Notes under the pieces: model-generated
The model's database searches: none
What the model was told of the DNA's origin: nothing
Seen by the model: the letters and a program-made list of their open reading frames with translations, nothing else
Program-made: the position numbers and the translations under genes
Shown: positions 44,666 to 57,297 of the stretch, piece by piece
Layout of the letters: every line of letters begins with the position of its first letter
Position numbering within the stretch: the first letter of the stretch is position 1
Origin: Papiliotrema nemorosa
Taxonomy: Eukaryota; Basidiomycota; Tremellomycetes; Tremellales; Rhynchogastremaceae
NCBI GenBank assembly: GCA_032158125.1
Contig: JASKOT010000001.1
Span: forward strand, 992,001 to 1,056,000
DNA length: 64,000 bases
Reading direction: 5' to 3'

Positions 44666-47600
44666 ATGACCAGCAAGATGAATAAGGATGCTCATTTCCC
44701 CTTGTGTCCATCTTCGAGCTACCAGCTTCACCTTGGAAAGGCTCCTTTGTCTCGTCACTCAGATGACCCACCGATGCTGCTCCTTTCAGGGGAACAGGCC
44801 ATCTTGGCTCGGATGAGCAGAACGTCGACAGTGGTGAGACGTGTGATTGAGCTACTGACAGACAATACTGACCTGCTTTACATCCTCTGATCGTAGACTT
44901 ACTTCTCTGCTCCTTTCCACGCGCCTTCTGTACTATACGAATTGCTGGAGGAGGTCTTATGGTCGTCTGAGATGTGCGAACCTACCCCGACTCCTACGGT
45001 CTTTTCTGTGACGAGGTGAGGTGGACAGGGAGCCGTGCGCGAAGAGTGCTGAAGGATAGCTCTACGATCTATCAGACCATCACCACTTCCTCGGCTGTGA
45101 TAGTCACTCCCGCACCGGTCGTCAGCACATACACCACTTCTAGCTGCGTCTCATCTCGTACCGACGACACTGCATCCTCCACCCAGTCAGCCTCCCCGTC
45201 GAGTTCTTTCACGTCAAGTCAGCCTCAGATCGACGCCAATGCCGTACAAAAAGATGCAGAAGAGGAGGGCTGGCGAGGGAGACGAGAGCGATGGCGGATC
45301 TCCGAGAGTACCCCTCGAAGCATGACCTCGCGAATCGACAATGTGACGAGTATCCAAGCGATCGCACTCAATGCTGTCCCATCGGCCGACACTTCGCCCT
45401 CCTTTGATACTTCATCAAACAGGCCATCGGCTTCTCGTTCCAGGCATCAAAATGATAGAGCAAACGAGACATGGGCAGTTGGGTCGGCGTTACGATTCGC
45501 CGATACGGCTCTTGGGGCTTCATCAACCAGGAATGGACCCCATCTGAAATCGCATCTCCCTACAGCAAGAGCTCTTCATCGGGACCACAAGGAAATAGTG
45601 AAACGCCAACAATGCGCGTGGTGGACTACCGTCACTGGTACCACGACCATTGTGCAAGAATCATCCACGTCCTGGAAAACGGAAGTGGTTACCACTTCAA
45701 GGGTGGAGGAACAAAGTGTACCGGTTCAGACGCTATACGCCAGTTGCACAGTGGAATCGGTGGATCCGGTGACCAGCCAGCAGGCAGCGTCGTCGGTGAC
45801 TCAGGATCAGGCAAATCAGCTACCAGGTGTGTACCCATACCGACAGACGAGTGCGAAGGGGCTAATTATCAGTGACCTCTACCTCAGTGCTCATTGCTCA
45901 ATCCTCCCGTCAAGCAACCCAAGGAATCTCACCCACACGAAGCAGCATGCAGCGTTTCGAGGACAACGTACCGACTTCAAAGAGCTCTGACACAGCCAAT
46001 ACCGTTACCTCACAAATCTCCCCTTCGTCAAACAGCATGGTCAAGCAGGGCAATACCCCGACGACCATCTCGGTGGCACCGACAACGAACCCTCTCGCAG
46101 GAGCTAACGAGCCACCTCGGTCTTCTACTTCTGTCTCTGGACGAGGTAAAGTGCTGCCCAGTGGTGGAACCGGAACGGACGAGCATGAAGGGGCAAATTC
46201 CCCTTCGACCTCGAAAGGCACTTCATCGGGTGCTATCGCGGGAGGAGTCATCGGTCTGCTGCTGTTCATGGCGGGGGTGTTGTTCGTCGTGAGGTGGTGG
46301 AGGATGCGAAAACGTCAAGCTAAAACGAGGGAATTGAGAAGTTCATGGTTCTACGGCGGAGACGTGGCGGAGCATCATCATGATTCGGATCAAGATGGCA
46401 TCTCAGAGGTCAATCTCGGCCTTCTGTCTGTGCGCTACTCATGCTGATGGGCAGAAAAGCAGAGCTCCTTTGCAATCTCGGTTCTCGGCACCTTCACTCG
46501 TATCCCGAACTTCAGATAGGGTATCGCGGCCCGTACCTGCCTTCTTGGCACTACCTATCAACCACATTCGACAGAGTTCCGGTCGCTTCCCAGCCGTCTT
46601 GAATGACCTACGTAAATCCTGGTCGGCACCTAAAGAGTCGAGCACACCCGCCTGGGCGACAAAGTACGGTTTTAACACCATCCCTTCACCTCCTCCCCCT
46701 GTTCCGTCGAGAGTGCCAAACGACTCCTTGAGACCTATTCATACAACTTCACCGCCTGTAGCACTTGTCCCTGTGCGGACTGTCGAAGATGCCCTGGCGG
46801 CTAGTGCGGATGTTCTAGGTGCGACAAGATCACCTCTGCCAACCATTTCCGTTCCAATCAATAATCTCCACATCACCAACCCTGACCTCGTCCGGGAATC
46901 TAGCGGGTCACAAGGGCCACCTCGGCTGAACATGCCATGGATCGGCGGACCAGCGCTTGCATGGGGACACTCGTATACGGCAGAAAGTCAAGATACACCT
47001 ACAACATCTTCCTCCGAATCTATGGAACGGCTCGATCCCACTCGATCCAGCTCAAACATCCATGGATACACAAATGGACTCCCTTTAGAGAGCTACTACT
47101 CGGTGTATTCCGCCATGTCGGAACAAACACACGATCAGCATTCTTTCCCGGCACATCTACAACGATCCGACTCCAATGCGCATTACAATATCGGACAAGC
47201 CATTTCCGCCCCCGGCCGAGAATCCATCGAGGTATCTCAGTTTCCTTTGCCGCCGAAGCATGATAGTAGGGTCAGCGCAAATGGGAGCACGATCCGATTC
47301 CCCACTCCTAGCATCATCGTTCGGCCCCCTTCTAACGCTCGGAATCTGGTACCGCAACCTACAGTCGTACCCGATAACCTGCCCCTTCCTTCTGCGCCCT
47401 ATCTTGGTATAGCAGGTGATCGAAGTAGTGCTGGTACCACGGGCGCACACTCCTTGGGTGAGACTTCGAGCGTGTTCGAGTATTCAGAATACAACGACTC
47501 TAAGAGGGAGAGCAACATGACGATGAATACCACAAGGGCAACTCGAAATTGGTACGACAAGCCTATATGGGATACAAACCCCGTCTCGGGGCTCAGTGGG

Positions 47601-47888
47601 AGCTTGTACGATCCGACATCTGTGGCTCGACCATCAGGCAATGTTCCAACGTCAACGTACTCCCAGCCCAGCTATGCGGGACACGCCACCATTTTCAGAG
47701 CAAGCAGGGCCAGTCGAGCAAGCGCTGTCAGCGCGTCGAGTGATGTCTCGGGGGTATGGACCATCAGTGGAGAACCGTTGGGTGATGCTGCAGGACAAGG
47801 AAGGAAGAGTAGAGGGAAAAGTGTGCGATGGGGAGACGCAGAGGAAGAGCCCTTACCCAAGGTGTTCGAGCTGGCTCGGGCATTGTAA
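44666..47888 (+). CDS. Ser/Thr-rich single-pass membrane protein with long cytosolic tail
   Basis: A probable type I surface protein resembling fungal wall-stress sensors in layout only. The extracellular part (about 45060-46220) is Ser/Thr-rich and likely heavily O-mannosylated, with repeats of TSS/VTS type and few cysteines (QQCAWWTTVTG, YASCTVE). One membrane helix follows (GAIAGGVIGLLLFMAGVLFVV, about 46228-46293) with a basic stop-transfer (RWWRMRKRQAKTR). After an intron (about 46409-46453) comes a 470-residue disordered tail rich in Ser/Pro, ending with a basic stretch RGKSVRWGDAEEEPLPK and FELARAL. The N-terminus is uncertain: introns at about 44835-44895 and 45017-45060 join in frame to an exon starting at 44666, but no good signal peptide results. 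No known domain was recognised. Confidence 0.65.
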
Positions 47889-48292
47889 GGGGACATGTTC
47901 TTGTTGTGGTTGTTGAAGTAGATCATACTGCTGCTACGCGACTGTATGTAGTCTTGGACATTGACTCTTCACATCGAGTACTGCTTCGTATGCATTCCGC
48001 GGTGCGTTTGGCAATCCGCCTCGAACGAGGTGACTCACCCGATACACGTGGAGTCTCCATAAGCTGACAGTGATGACGTCGGGAGAATTACCATCGCTGG
48101 AATCTCACCCCCCTCCCCTCCTTCGTTCCGATTCCAGCAGTGTGACCCCGCCCATCCCGATCGATGACCATCCATACAAGAGCATCGAGCATTCACTGGA
48201 CCCATGCATCGTTTTCTCTTCTCTCTTGGGTTCCATATCAACACTGAGAAAGTACACCCTCACTTCTCCTAAAAGACATCTGAGACATCGCC
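47889..48292. other. Intergenic: 3' flank and promoter of FAD oxidoreductase
   Basis: This is 404 bases between two plus-strand genes. No coding or structural element was recognised. A pyrimidine-rich stretch precedes the downstream start codon. Confidence 0.45.
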
Positions 48293-50257
48293 ATGCCCAA
48301 ACTCACCACGCCCAAAAGAGTCCTCGTCGTAGGAGCCGGAGCGGCCGGTATGGCCTGTGCCGATTCCTTGGCCAACCATCCCGACCAATTCAAGGTGACT
48401 CTGATCGATGCTCAGGCGTACTGTGGTGGACAAGCTTTCAGCATTCCTATCGACAAGTCGAAATATGGAAGTGAGTGGATGAATCAAGGTGTACAGGGTG
48501 GATCATACATCTACCAGTGGGTAGCCTCGTCTCCGGGAGGATGTGGGAGCTGATATCAGGCACACCTTCCATCATTTTCAAAAGCTGGGATATGAAGCCA
48601 AGCCGTGAGCAAACAGACGACAGATCCCATGAATGTGTCTGATCATGTAGAGTCGATTTGCAAGTCTCATTCGGTAAAGGCGACAAGGTTTGTCGTCATG
48701 CTCCCTAAGGTATAGGCTTTCACTGATAGTACAGTTCTGGACCAATCTTTACCCTACTCAATTGGTGGACAAACATGCCAAAGATATCAAACGATTCAAG
48801 ACTGCCATCCAATGGATGAGACGTTTGGAAGTCTTCTTCGCCTTGATCCCTATCAAGATCTCGCTCAAAATGTGGGGTCTCAGCGATGAGTTTATCAACT
48901 TTATGGTGCTCCCTTCGTAAGTCCTGCCTGGTGAGGTAAGGCGACGCTGACCTTTAGCTTAGCATTATTCTTGGGTACTGGAAACGCCACGCCTGATCTA
49001 CCAACCGTCATGATGGAACGGCTGTACACTTCCCCTACGTACGGCATGTGGTACCCCATCGACGAAAAATCGCTGTCATCAAATTTACCACCCATGGTAG
49101 TCTTCCCAGAGACTACGAAGTTCTACCAAGATTGGAAAGAAGACATGCAAAGACGAGGTGTCACGGTAAGCCGCACCTACGCCATCAACGCCCGTGCTAA
49201 TGATAGGTCCGGCTCAATACCGAGTTGACGGATATCAAACAACGCAAACCCACCGTGAAAGTCATGCTCAGAGCACGAAGAGAGTCGGAGGATATGCACA
49301 ATCCCACGGGCGCCGACCAAGATATTTCACCTCAAGAGGAAGAATTTGACGAGATTGTCCTGTGCGTTTTGGCGGATACGGCCAAGCGGATCTTGGGAAA
49401 GGAAGCGAGGTCTTCGGAGAAGTTTGTCCTGGGTAGAACTACGTGGAGCGACGACATCACCGTCACGCATAGTGTGCGTAATTGCGGCTCGCTAATGCGA
49501 ACTGTGCTGATGAGTAGGACGCGGACTACATCAAAAAGTGGTACACTCTCGAATTCGACCCGGAACAAGCTGTATCGAAGCTAGGCAGGAGGGATGATTC
49601 CGCTCGAGTGCAGAAAGGTCAAAAAGAGTTCGAGCCGTAGGTTCAGAAGATGATAGTTGAGGAGAGGAGAGGTCACTGACGCGGCAGGATGTACCTCATC
49701 AAGGAGATCCCTGAGGATCCGCGAAAATTGGAGATGTGCTTCGATTGCAACAACTTCCAGTATCAGCTTGACAAGGTGTGTAGGCACTTGCCGGGCAGTC
49801 AAGGCCATTGAATGAGCTAAAATTAACCAGAAGAAGGGCCATGAGGACCATGTGTACCAAACGATCTTCCTGAACAAGAAGCACGAGAGCACGTGGTCGA
49901 GGAGTGAGATTCGAAAAGACAAGATTGGTAGGTGCTGCTGTCATACACCCAGATTCATACTCATGACCAGTGCGAGAAGATTGGTGGCACCAGCTCTGTC
50001 ACTCGTGGACCCACTACGCGTTTGTGGTGCCGTTCATCTGGCTGCTCAACTGGAACTCTCGTCACACGACCTACGCCGCCGCTTGGACATTGGTCAACGC
50101 CCACGAGGTCGCTATCATTTCTGGTCAAGCTGCCGCTTACAAGCTCGGAGCTAAATACCCCAAGGAGTTGTATGAGAATGATTTCGCAAAGACCTGCTTT
50201 GCCGCGTATCTGTTTTTGGCACATGGAATGTTCTTGAAGAAGTCTCGGGTGGCTTAA
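48293..50257 (+). CDS. FAD-dependent amine-oxidase-like oxidoreductase
   Basis: A flavoprotein with an N-terminal Rossmann fold: KRVLVVGAGAAGMACADSLA (GxGxxG) and VTLIDAQAYCGGQ (acidic end of beta2 and GG motif). The middle contains HTFHHFQKLGYEA and a long substrate-domain-like region with LWRRL-type helices (IQWMRRLEVFFALIPIKISL). The second nucleotide-binding strand is near FDEIVLCVLADTAKRIL (about 49346-49396). The C-terminal part is aromatic-rich (REDWWHQLCHSW, NAHEVAIISGQAAAYKLG), where the final FAD-binding helix GQAAA is seen. It ends FLKKSRVA with TAA at about 50257. Nine exons or so; the TYR/TRP-rich C-terminus suggests membrane proximity. The substrate is unknown; relatives are annotated broadly as amine oxidase or desaturase-like. 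Confidence 0.8.
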
Positions 50258-50652
50258 ATGCGGAATGAACTCAGGAGAGCAACGACAGGGGTATGGTATC
50301 CGCATGATTTCATGGATTTATAGCGTTATGGTGGAAATCAATGTATCAATACCGAGTGCTGATCAAAGTCGGACCCTGCTGGCCTTTTCACACGCACACT
50401 TTTTACCCAAGCATGTCTAACCATGAGAGTTGTTCCAGGTAAAGTACGCATTAGAAGCCGTCCAAAGAGGTATATGCGCTGTGAGTGATCTAACTTTCCC
50501 TTCTACGGAGAAGTCATGAAGGCTAATCGATACATGAGCAGCGAAAACGACACACGAACATGACTCGAAGCGCAGTATAGAGTCTCGGACGCCTTCATCC
50601 AGTGAAGCAACATCTCTCACTGAGTCGTTTCGCAGACGTCAACCCACTAGGT
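50258..50652. other. Intergenic between converging genes
   Basis: This is 395 bases between the FAD oxidoreductase and the chitinase, which converge. Nothing coding is recognised; it holds the two 3'UTRs. Confidence 0.45.
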
Positions 50653-52898
50653 CAGGCGTATCCTGCCATGGCGGCTTTGCAGAACGCTTGAGTATACTGA
50701 AGGCAATGTTAGCATTCCATTTCCCACTGAGACACGACTGATACTCACGCTTTTACCCCATTGCCAAGTCATCATACCTCCTACCAACCCTTTACCCTTC
50801 ATGTCCTTCATGCACACGCCCAGCGCTTCACCCGTAATGGTCCTGTTCCATCAGTCTGCGCCCATCGCCAAGGGTAACCAATCTCAATTCATGTGACCGG
50901 ACTCACCCAGAGTTGTTGGCGTCTGAGGCGACTCCCGGTTTACCTAGAACGAGCTTTTCTTTGGGCATTGAACAGCTACTGGCAATTTCCAGCATCGCCC
51001 AACCGTTATATGAATCAATAATCGACTTTCCCGTCAGCCTTCAACCAATGTGGTTTGGGATAAAAAAAAGTGAAAACTCACAGCGCATGTAGTAAAAGGG
51101 TTACCGGCTCCCTGCATCGTCAGCACATCGTGCCACCCTTGCGACGCCGCCACTGAGGGCAGCCGCAGAAAGGCAATGTGCGCCAATGAAGAAGGGCGTG
51201 ACCACTGACCTGATTGTAGTACTGCATATTATACCAATCAATCCCTGATCCTACGGCTGCATGGACGGCCGCATAGGCTCTGTCAGTGTACGAGACAAAG
51301 TCGGAGAAATGGGCAGGTTGGGGTGCTGAGTTTCAGCATTAGACGTATAAAGAAAAGGGAAGCCTGACCGTGAGAGATAAGGTAAGGAGGCGGAAGCTGT
51401 CTTCGGAGTTCTGTCTGTAATGCTACCCGTCAGAACAGTCTTTCATACGCCAGCATCGGGAGATTGCGCTCCCACACGCAGGGTACACTTACCGATGAGC
51501 CAAGCGGCACTTTTGCCCGATCGGAATGCGGTATCGTCTGGGTCTGTCAGCGTCTTCTACCTCTCATAGTAATAGAGGTACATGTATATCTCACCTTCGT
51601 AGTCGATGTCGACACCGTCAAAGCCATTCTCCTTTACTGCCTTGGCAATGGCCTGAGCGGTAGCAACAGGTTCCGCTCCCAATGTCGTAGGGAAGTCTGA
51701 CATTCAGCACGATCCACGGTTGACTGTCTCTTGTCGAGGCATCTCTTTGGGCAGCCATCAAGTCAGAGGAAGGCGAAGAGTGCCACTCACTGGTGCCCCC
51801 AAATGCGGACAACATGAGAGCGATCCCATTCGCATGGTAATCCGCCACGATCTCCTGCCGCTCACTCGCAGACAATGCAAACCACGCAGTGGGTAGCTAT
51901 GATCTATTAGCCCTCCAGAACACAACGGACGTGGGGGGATAAGACATACACGAGACCATTCCAAGTTTGGACCTGAATCGCCACCTATTGTCATCCAGAA
52001 AGAGAGCAACAGCCTGTTGACGGGTAAGAGGTCTTTGGCTCGTGGCCAGGGCGTTACGTCTGGGGGCCCTATCATCATGAACGCCATTCGAATGGTGCGG
52101 TAGGTTGGACTGCGGAAACTCACTTTCGACGTATGCCACTACATGCGGAGCGGAGAATTTGCCCGGCGTATATGTTGTAGACGTATTACCTGTTGATCCC
52201 GACGGACTAGGCACTGCTACCCCGCCGGATGGACTGGGTACGGAAAGAGGTGAGGCGGCTGGACTTGTACTTGCCCCGTTGCCTCCGGGTACAGGCGATG
52301 GATTGGCATACAGAACTTGGTTGATGGTACTGACCGAAGGCGATGGCGCCGCTACTATCACGGCCGTAGATGGTGATACTCCAGGTGGCGAGGCGGTAAG
52401 TACGGGAGGTGCCCCGATAACCTGTACAGAAGCTACAACGCCGTACCCATCTTTCCAGACGCATCCAGGTGGATTCGTTTTTGTCCCGTCACTGTCATAT
52501 TAGATCAAGCGATACTAGGAAAGCGACACGGAGCTCACGAGCATACCGTATCGCCTACGCAGGTATGTATAGAGTTCCATTTGTTATCGTAGCAGCCTAC
52601 GCGTGAGTACCCCTCTTGGCCTTTCGCTGCGAGGGAGCGACGGAGGTGATGACTGACGCTGTAAATCTTGCGAAACACATTGCCAGTTTCCCAATACGCA
52701 AGCTCCGGCTGCTCCGCTCGCAGCGACCCTTTTCGCCATACCTCCGTGCCGGCGATGCATGGTCTGTCTATCTCGAAGGTGTCTTGCGTCGAACTGCATT
52801 GGAGTGGCATTGGGTGAGACGGGAGATGCAGCAACTTGCACCACCAGAGTGAAAAGCCCCAAGGCGATGAGTGTTGTGGTCGATTGAAAGGTTATCAT
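50653..52898 (-). CDS. Secreted GH18 chitinase with N-terminal Cys-rich chitin-binding-like module
   Basis: A wall-remodelling or nutritional chitinase. ATG 52896-52898 opens a signal peptide (STTTLIALGLFTLVVQVAA). A Cys-rich module follows (CVLGNWQCVSQDLQ, NKWNSIHTCVGDTVC), similar in pattern to fungal CBM19. A Ser/Pro/Thr/Gly linker (about 52150-52400) leads to the GH18 barrel: VVAYVE start, GIALMLSAFGGT and the catalytic GFDGVDIDYEG (DXXDXDXE, about 51590-51635), all acidic residues present. Later come GIDWYNMQYYNQ and GGMMTWQWGK. The final exon gives SYTQAFCKAAMAGYA and TGA at 50653-50655. About ten introns. The Gly/Ser-rich linker has inexact repeats of PSPSG. Confidence 0.85.
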
Positions 52899-53470
52899 CT
52901 CGTTGCGTTGACCTAGTATGCCCAAGATGCGAAATGGTATAAGATGGGCAGAGTTAAGAGTGACGATGGAATTAGACTTGATTTACAGACACATACAAGC
53001 TTGAAGAGGCTGACAGGGAGCTACCGAGCCGTTAATACAATATCAGACCGTGAGTAGACGTATGTTTATCAGCGTACCAGGTCGACTGTAGATGTAGGAG
53101 CTATGGTAAATGCACTCCTTGATGATCAGCCGCCATTTTGCGCAACTAATGATGCTCAGGATGCCGAAGGAGAAAGGTCGGTGAGCCACAGACAGTGTCA
53201 TCGTTGAGGCGACAGGGGATGGGCAAGCCAATGGGGTTCAGACGCCAAAGGATTCAGGGCTCGAGGCGGAGAGAAGGCTCAAAGGATGTCTGCATTGCCG
53301 GAATCAGCGATGCCGATAAGTCTCGGGACCGGCATGGATTGAGAATCACTTGGAGGACGTGCGATCGGTCATCGCAGGTCGTTTTCCGTCTTGACTCGGA
53401 TGCGAGCCTATCCGCGTGTAATGGTGCATCCTGCTGAGAGCGTTCCTGCTTGTGCGAATCACGAGCATGC
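52899..53470. promoter_or_regulatory. Intergenic: chitinase promoter and pinin 3' flank
   Basis: This is 572 bases upstream of the chitinase start; the next gene to the right ends here, also on the minus strand. No gene or clear element was recognised. Open frames at 53195-53437 lack protein character. Confidence 0.45.
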
Positions 53471-54726
53471 CTAATACTCAACTTCAATGTCCCCATTCTC
53501 ATTCGAGATTTGCACTCCTGCCTCCTTCTCGTCCTCCTTCTCTTTCTCCTTATCCGTCTCTTTTCCTTGTTCCTTCCCTTTCTCGACATGCATATCACTG
53601 TCTTGTTCGACCCCACCAGCCTGCTCCACCTGCATCTCATCGTCCTGATCTCTCGATCTCCTCTGTCTACCCATTTCGTCCGTTTGTTCCGTTGTTGCCC
53701 TTCCTCTTATTTCCAGAGGTTTGACTTGTTTACGCAACTCGACCAGTTTCGCGCTCAACTCTTCTATCCTCGCTCGGTTCTTCTTGATCGTACCAGCTCC
53801 AGCCTCTTTCTCCTTGTGGAAGGCAATCTCTTCATCCGTGATGAGCTCGTCGATATTGGCGATACGTGAGTCCAGCTCGGATTGTTGTGCCCTTATCAAA
53901 ATACGGGGAAGCTGTAATGTCAATTCATGTGTTACATCAGTCCACCCGGGAACGTACGAAGTATAATGGTTTGAGCTGATTGGGATGAGGTGGTTCTTTT
54001 GTCGGACCCTGGTTGAGGGGTATAGGAGCAGGATTGAGGAGATGTGTATCGTGGACCGGCGTAGCGGCGGGTGGGAGGGAAGTGTGAAGGAATCGTGAGA
54101 TCGGTTTCATGCTTGTATGTCGAGCTTTCATCTGCGCATTAGCAATGGTCTGGCTTCTGGTTGATGCGGACTCACGGAGACTTCCTTGTGCCTCAGATTG
54201 ACCTCGAGGCTGTCTGTGCTTATCCTCAATGTCTTTAATTCCCTCTCGACTTCTTGAATTTCATGTTGGAGGTTGGTCTCGGACCTGATCTTGCTCGATA
54301 TCCTCTCTGAAAGCTGTTCTCTTCGCTTTGCCTAGCGGTTCAGCGACTGTCATGGGCATATGAAGGGCAAGAGAGCGTAGTCGGAATAGCAACGAAAAGA
54401 CTTACCGCTTCACTACTTCGATTCGTCTTGTCTTCCTTCTTGAACTTTTGCAGTGTTCCCAAGATGTTTCCAAATAACCTCTTCCCTCGGGCTTTATCTT
54501 CCGATCTGGAGTCTATTCTCGCGCGTCTCACATGAGTCGACGCATACAACCTACGTTGATCGTACTCACTTGACTGGAGCTTCGTCAACGTCCATGGACG
54601 GTCTTCGATTTGAACTCCCGCTCATCCTCCTGTCACCGCCTGCCGCCGGGGATCTGCGAATCAGTCTGGAATATATCGGGATTTATTTGTTTTCCCGCAC
54701 CTTTCAGGTGATCGAGATGCCGACAT
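53471..54726 (-). CDS. Pinin/SDK/MemA-domain protein
   Basis: A nuclear splicing-associated protein homologous to pinin. ATG 54724-54726 gives MSASRSPE, and after a 46-nt intron RSPAAGGDRRMSG. The pinin domain begins with KARGKRLFGNILGTLQKFKKED (about 54430-54495), followed by KRREQLSERISSKI, a charged coiled coil. The C-terminal half has a long acidic/basic coiled-coil region (FHKEKEAGAGTIKKNRARIEEL) and a low-complexity Lys/Glu tail, ending DIEVEY with TAG at 53471-53473. Pinin binds exon-junction and splicing factors. The RGK..LFG.ILGTLQ.F motif is diagnostic. The Lys/Glu tract yields a misleading long frame on the opposite strand. Confidence 0.88.
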
Positions 54727-55369
54727 GATCTGTCGAGACAAGAGGGCTAGGTGGTGAGGTTGATACATGGCAGAGAGTGACTTTGAGCTTCGACGGAATC
54801 AGAACGGTATTAGCCAACACGTGGCAAACACGCGGGAAAGATCATCCATCAACCATCAACCACTTCTTCCCGTTCTACACACACATACACAACACATTTG
54901 CTTCGTGCAATACACTTCGGTCACAACGGGGATACACAGACACATGGACAGATGTGAGGAGATGTGAGGCACGAGGGACATCAATACCAAAGGCTAGCAA
55001 AGGCTTTCCTATCCCACATTCGGGTCGCATCCAAAAGACTCATCTCATCTTCCCGTCCATCTTACCCTTTGATCGACTTGTACAGTCAAGAGTCGAAGGA
55101 GGGTCACACACGGTGATCAAAGGACAGTTTTTCTACTGATTGTTTTCCGCTTCCCGGCTGAATCACTGCCGATCCGTTCTCGTCGCCGAGCGAAATGAGC
55201 CGTAGCTGCCTTTGAAAGAGGAGCTCTTGATGTGCTGACCTTCCCTTGACAAACATATATATCTAATCCGAATTTGTGACCTTTCTTGCATCTTGATTCT
55301 CTCTGTAGGAGCTGACCTCATTCTGCCGATTTGAACCTTGTGATTGTCGTATACAGTAGCCTGTTCAAG
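54727..55369. promoter_or_regulatory. Divergent promoter, pinin / orphan seven-helix protein
   Basis: These 643 bases lie between start codons that face apart. A CA-rich run (ACACACATACACAACACA, about 54880-54900) and a TATA-like ATATATAT at about 55256-55263, roughly 110 bp before the plus-strand start, are the only notable features. Plus-strand frames at 54767-55139 look non-coding. Confidence 0.45.
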
Positions 55370-57026
55370 ATGTTACCGTGAGCTACCAGATTCCTCGACA
55401 TGTCAAAACTGATTGTACCAGTCCCGCAGCCATGGCTTTCTCGGCTCTAGTCGCGGCGACTGGGTTGCTATTCACAGTCTGGCATACATGGCATTACGAC
55501 CGATGGAGGTGAGGCTACTCACTCGCGACCTGGCGCGAGGCATGGAACTGAGTCGCAGATGTCTGCTCTACTCTCGACAAGACTGGTTCAGAGCTTTGAT
55601 GTGCCAGATTCTCCTCTTTTCCGTCGCCTTTTTCGTAGCCTACACTTGGATGGAGGCTTACATCCTTTACGACGAGGTGAGTTGATCCCTTGTTGCGGGA
55701 GATGCAGCCTGACATGCAGTACTACGTCTTCCTCCAGGGCAAAGTCATTCCCGCTCCTTGGCAATTGTGGTCCGACAAAAATCAGAAACTGTGGAGAGCA
55801 TCCCTCTACATTCTCTGTACCGGATGGTGTTTCATGCAAGCGGTCCACCTAGAAGAAGTAAGCACCGTCTCTCTCTTCGCCGAAAGGGATACGAAAAGAC
55901 GCAAAGGACTGATCCATGCAGTTTCTCTATTGGGCATACCTCATCCAAGGCATTCGTACCGCCGGTGGTCCGCGATCGAGCTGGATCCAAAGTCCTTTCT
56001 TCAAGATTTGGTTGGCGGCGTGTTTATGTACCTGGGCGCTTTTGTTTGGCGCTTCGCATATCGAGACGAGCAATCTGGACATGATGAAGGTAAACTCCTC
56101 CTTCTGCTCGACACAGGTAAAGGATGCTGATATCAGGCTTATCTCTTCATCGTCGGATCTACCCTCTCCTGCGTGTAAGTCTGCTGGTCCGCGATTGCAG
56201 TGTGCCTTGGTGTTGACCTGCAGGCTCGCCGGCGCATCCATCACCCTTTGCCTGGTCTTTCCCAAATTCGTCACCTCGGTCAAGAATCAAGGGGCTACCT
56301 TTGAAGTCATGGAGCGATTGCATTTTTTCGCCGAGATGAACCAGATTCGAACCGTTTTCCGATGCATCTACGCCGTTGCCTTTGTGAGTGAGAGCAAGCT
56401 TGACTGCACAGGAAAAGGCTGATGGCCTTAGTTGACTTTATCTGCCGATGCTCTTACTTCGGAGAAGCGTATCAACAAGAGTGGCTTTTGGTCAGATCTC
56501 TTGGACCTAGTCGGGCATCTCGCCATTTTTGGTATGTTCTCCGTCAAACTCAATGTGCGCTGATGGTGTAGTCTCCACATGTCTATCTGTCATTGTTCTT
56601 CTTCCCCGAAACATGAATGCCGAGTCACTCCCCGTGAAATCCGACGAAAACATGCATCCGATGGTCGCCTACAAACGGCCACTTCCACCACCAACAGACG
56701 GTTTCTCTCCTCGACAGTTCTACGAGCTCGGCGATAGGCTCAATATCGACCGCGATACTCTCGGGACGGGTTTGATGAGTCCAGGTTTCGAGATGAAGAA
56801 TAGCCCTGGATTGGGAGGGATCAAGAAAGACTCGGAGGAACATAGCGATCACGAGATTCCCTTCCCAATGGCGGCTGATCGTACGAGGCGGGCGAGATTC
56901 TCCGAGATGCCCAGCTTGCCAGGAGTCGTAGCGAAGTTTAAGAGTCCTTTCGAAACTGGCCAGGCGGAGCCAAGGGGTCCTACCAAGGTTTATGTGACGA
57001 CCAGTCAAACGGTCCATCATGGATGA
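55370..57026 (+). CDS. Orphan seven-helix membrane protein (GPCR-like layout)
   Basis: I count seven hydrophobic helices: FSALVAATGLLFTVWHTW; ALMCQILLFSVAFFVAY; RASLYILCTGWCFMQAV; IWLAACLCTWALLFGAS; AYLFIVGSTLSCVLAGASIT; CIYAVAFLTLSADAL; and LVGHLAIFVSTCLSVIVLL. The C-terminal tail of about 150 residues is cytosolic-looking and Ser/Pro-rich (SPGLGGIKKDSEEHSD), ending VYVTTSQTVHHG. This matches the layout of fungal receptor-like proteins, but no family signature was recognised. The first coding exon may be only 8 nt (ATGTTACC, 55370-55377, then GTGAGC); alternatively the Met in exon 2 (MAFSALV) is the start. Seven introns, most 45-60 nt. It could also be a transporter or a scaffold. Confidence 0.7.
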
Positions 57027-57297
57027 TGATTGGGTCAATATCACTGGATCATGTCGAGGTTGACAAGTTTAGAATGTCTTTTAGTGGTTCATCAGTATAG
57101 ACGATGTGATTCGAGTGTGGAATGAAGTCCTGGATAAACCTCGTGTGTAAAGGGGTGTCTCCTCCATGACTCATGGTCTCGTCACTTCTAACAGTCGAGG
57201 GCGCGATATTACTGTTCACGCCATCGTTCTGAGGGCTCCGCTGCTCTGACTCTATCTCTCCTAATCATTGTTCTCTCCCCGCTTGCTTAAGGCTCCA

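Noticed and set aside
53450..53869. Plus-strand frame with Leu/Phe-rich sequence like a membrane protein
   Set aside because: Antisense of the Lys/Glu coiled coil and tail of the pinin homologue.
54880..54905. CA-rich microsatellite-like run
   Set aside because: Irregular and short; not a true tandem repeat.
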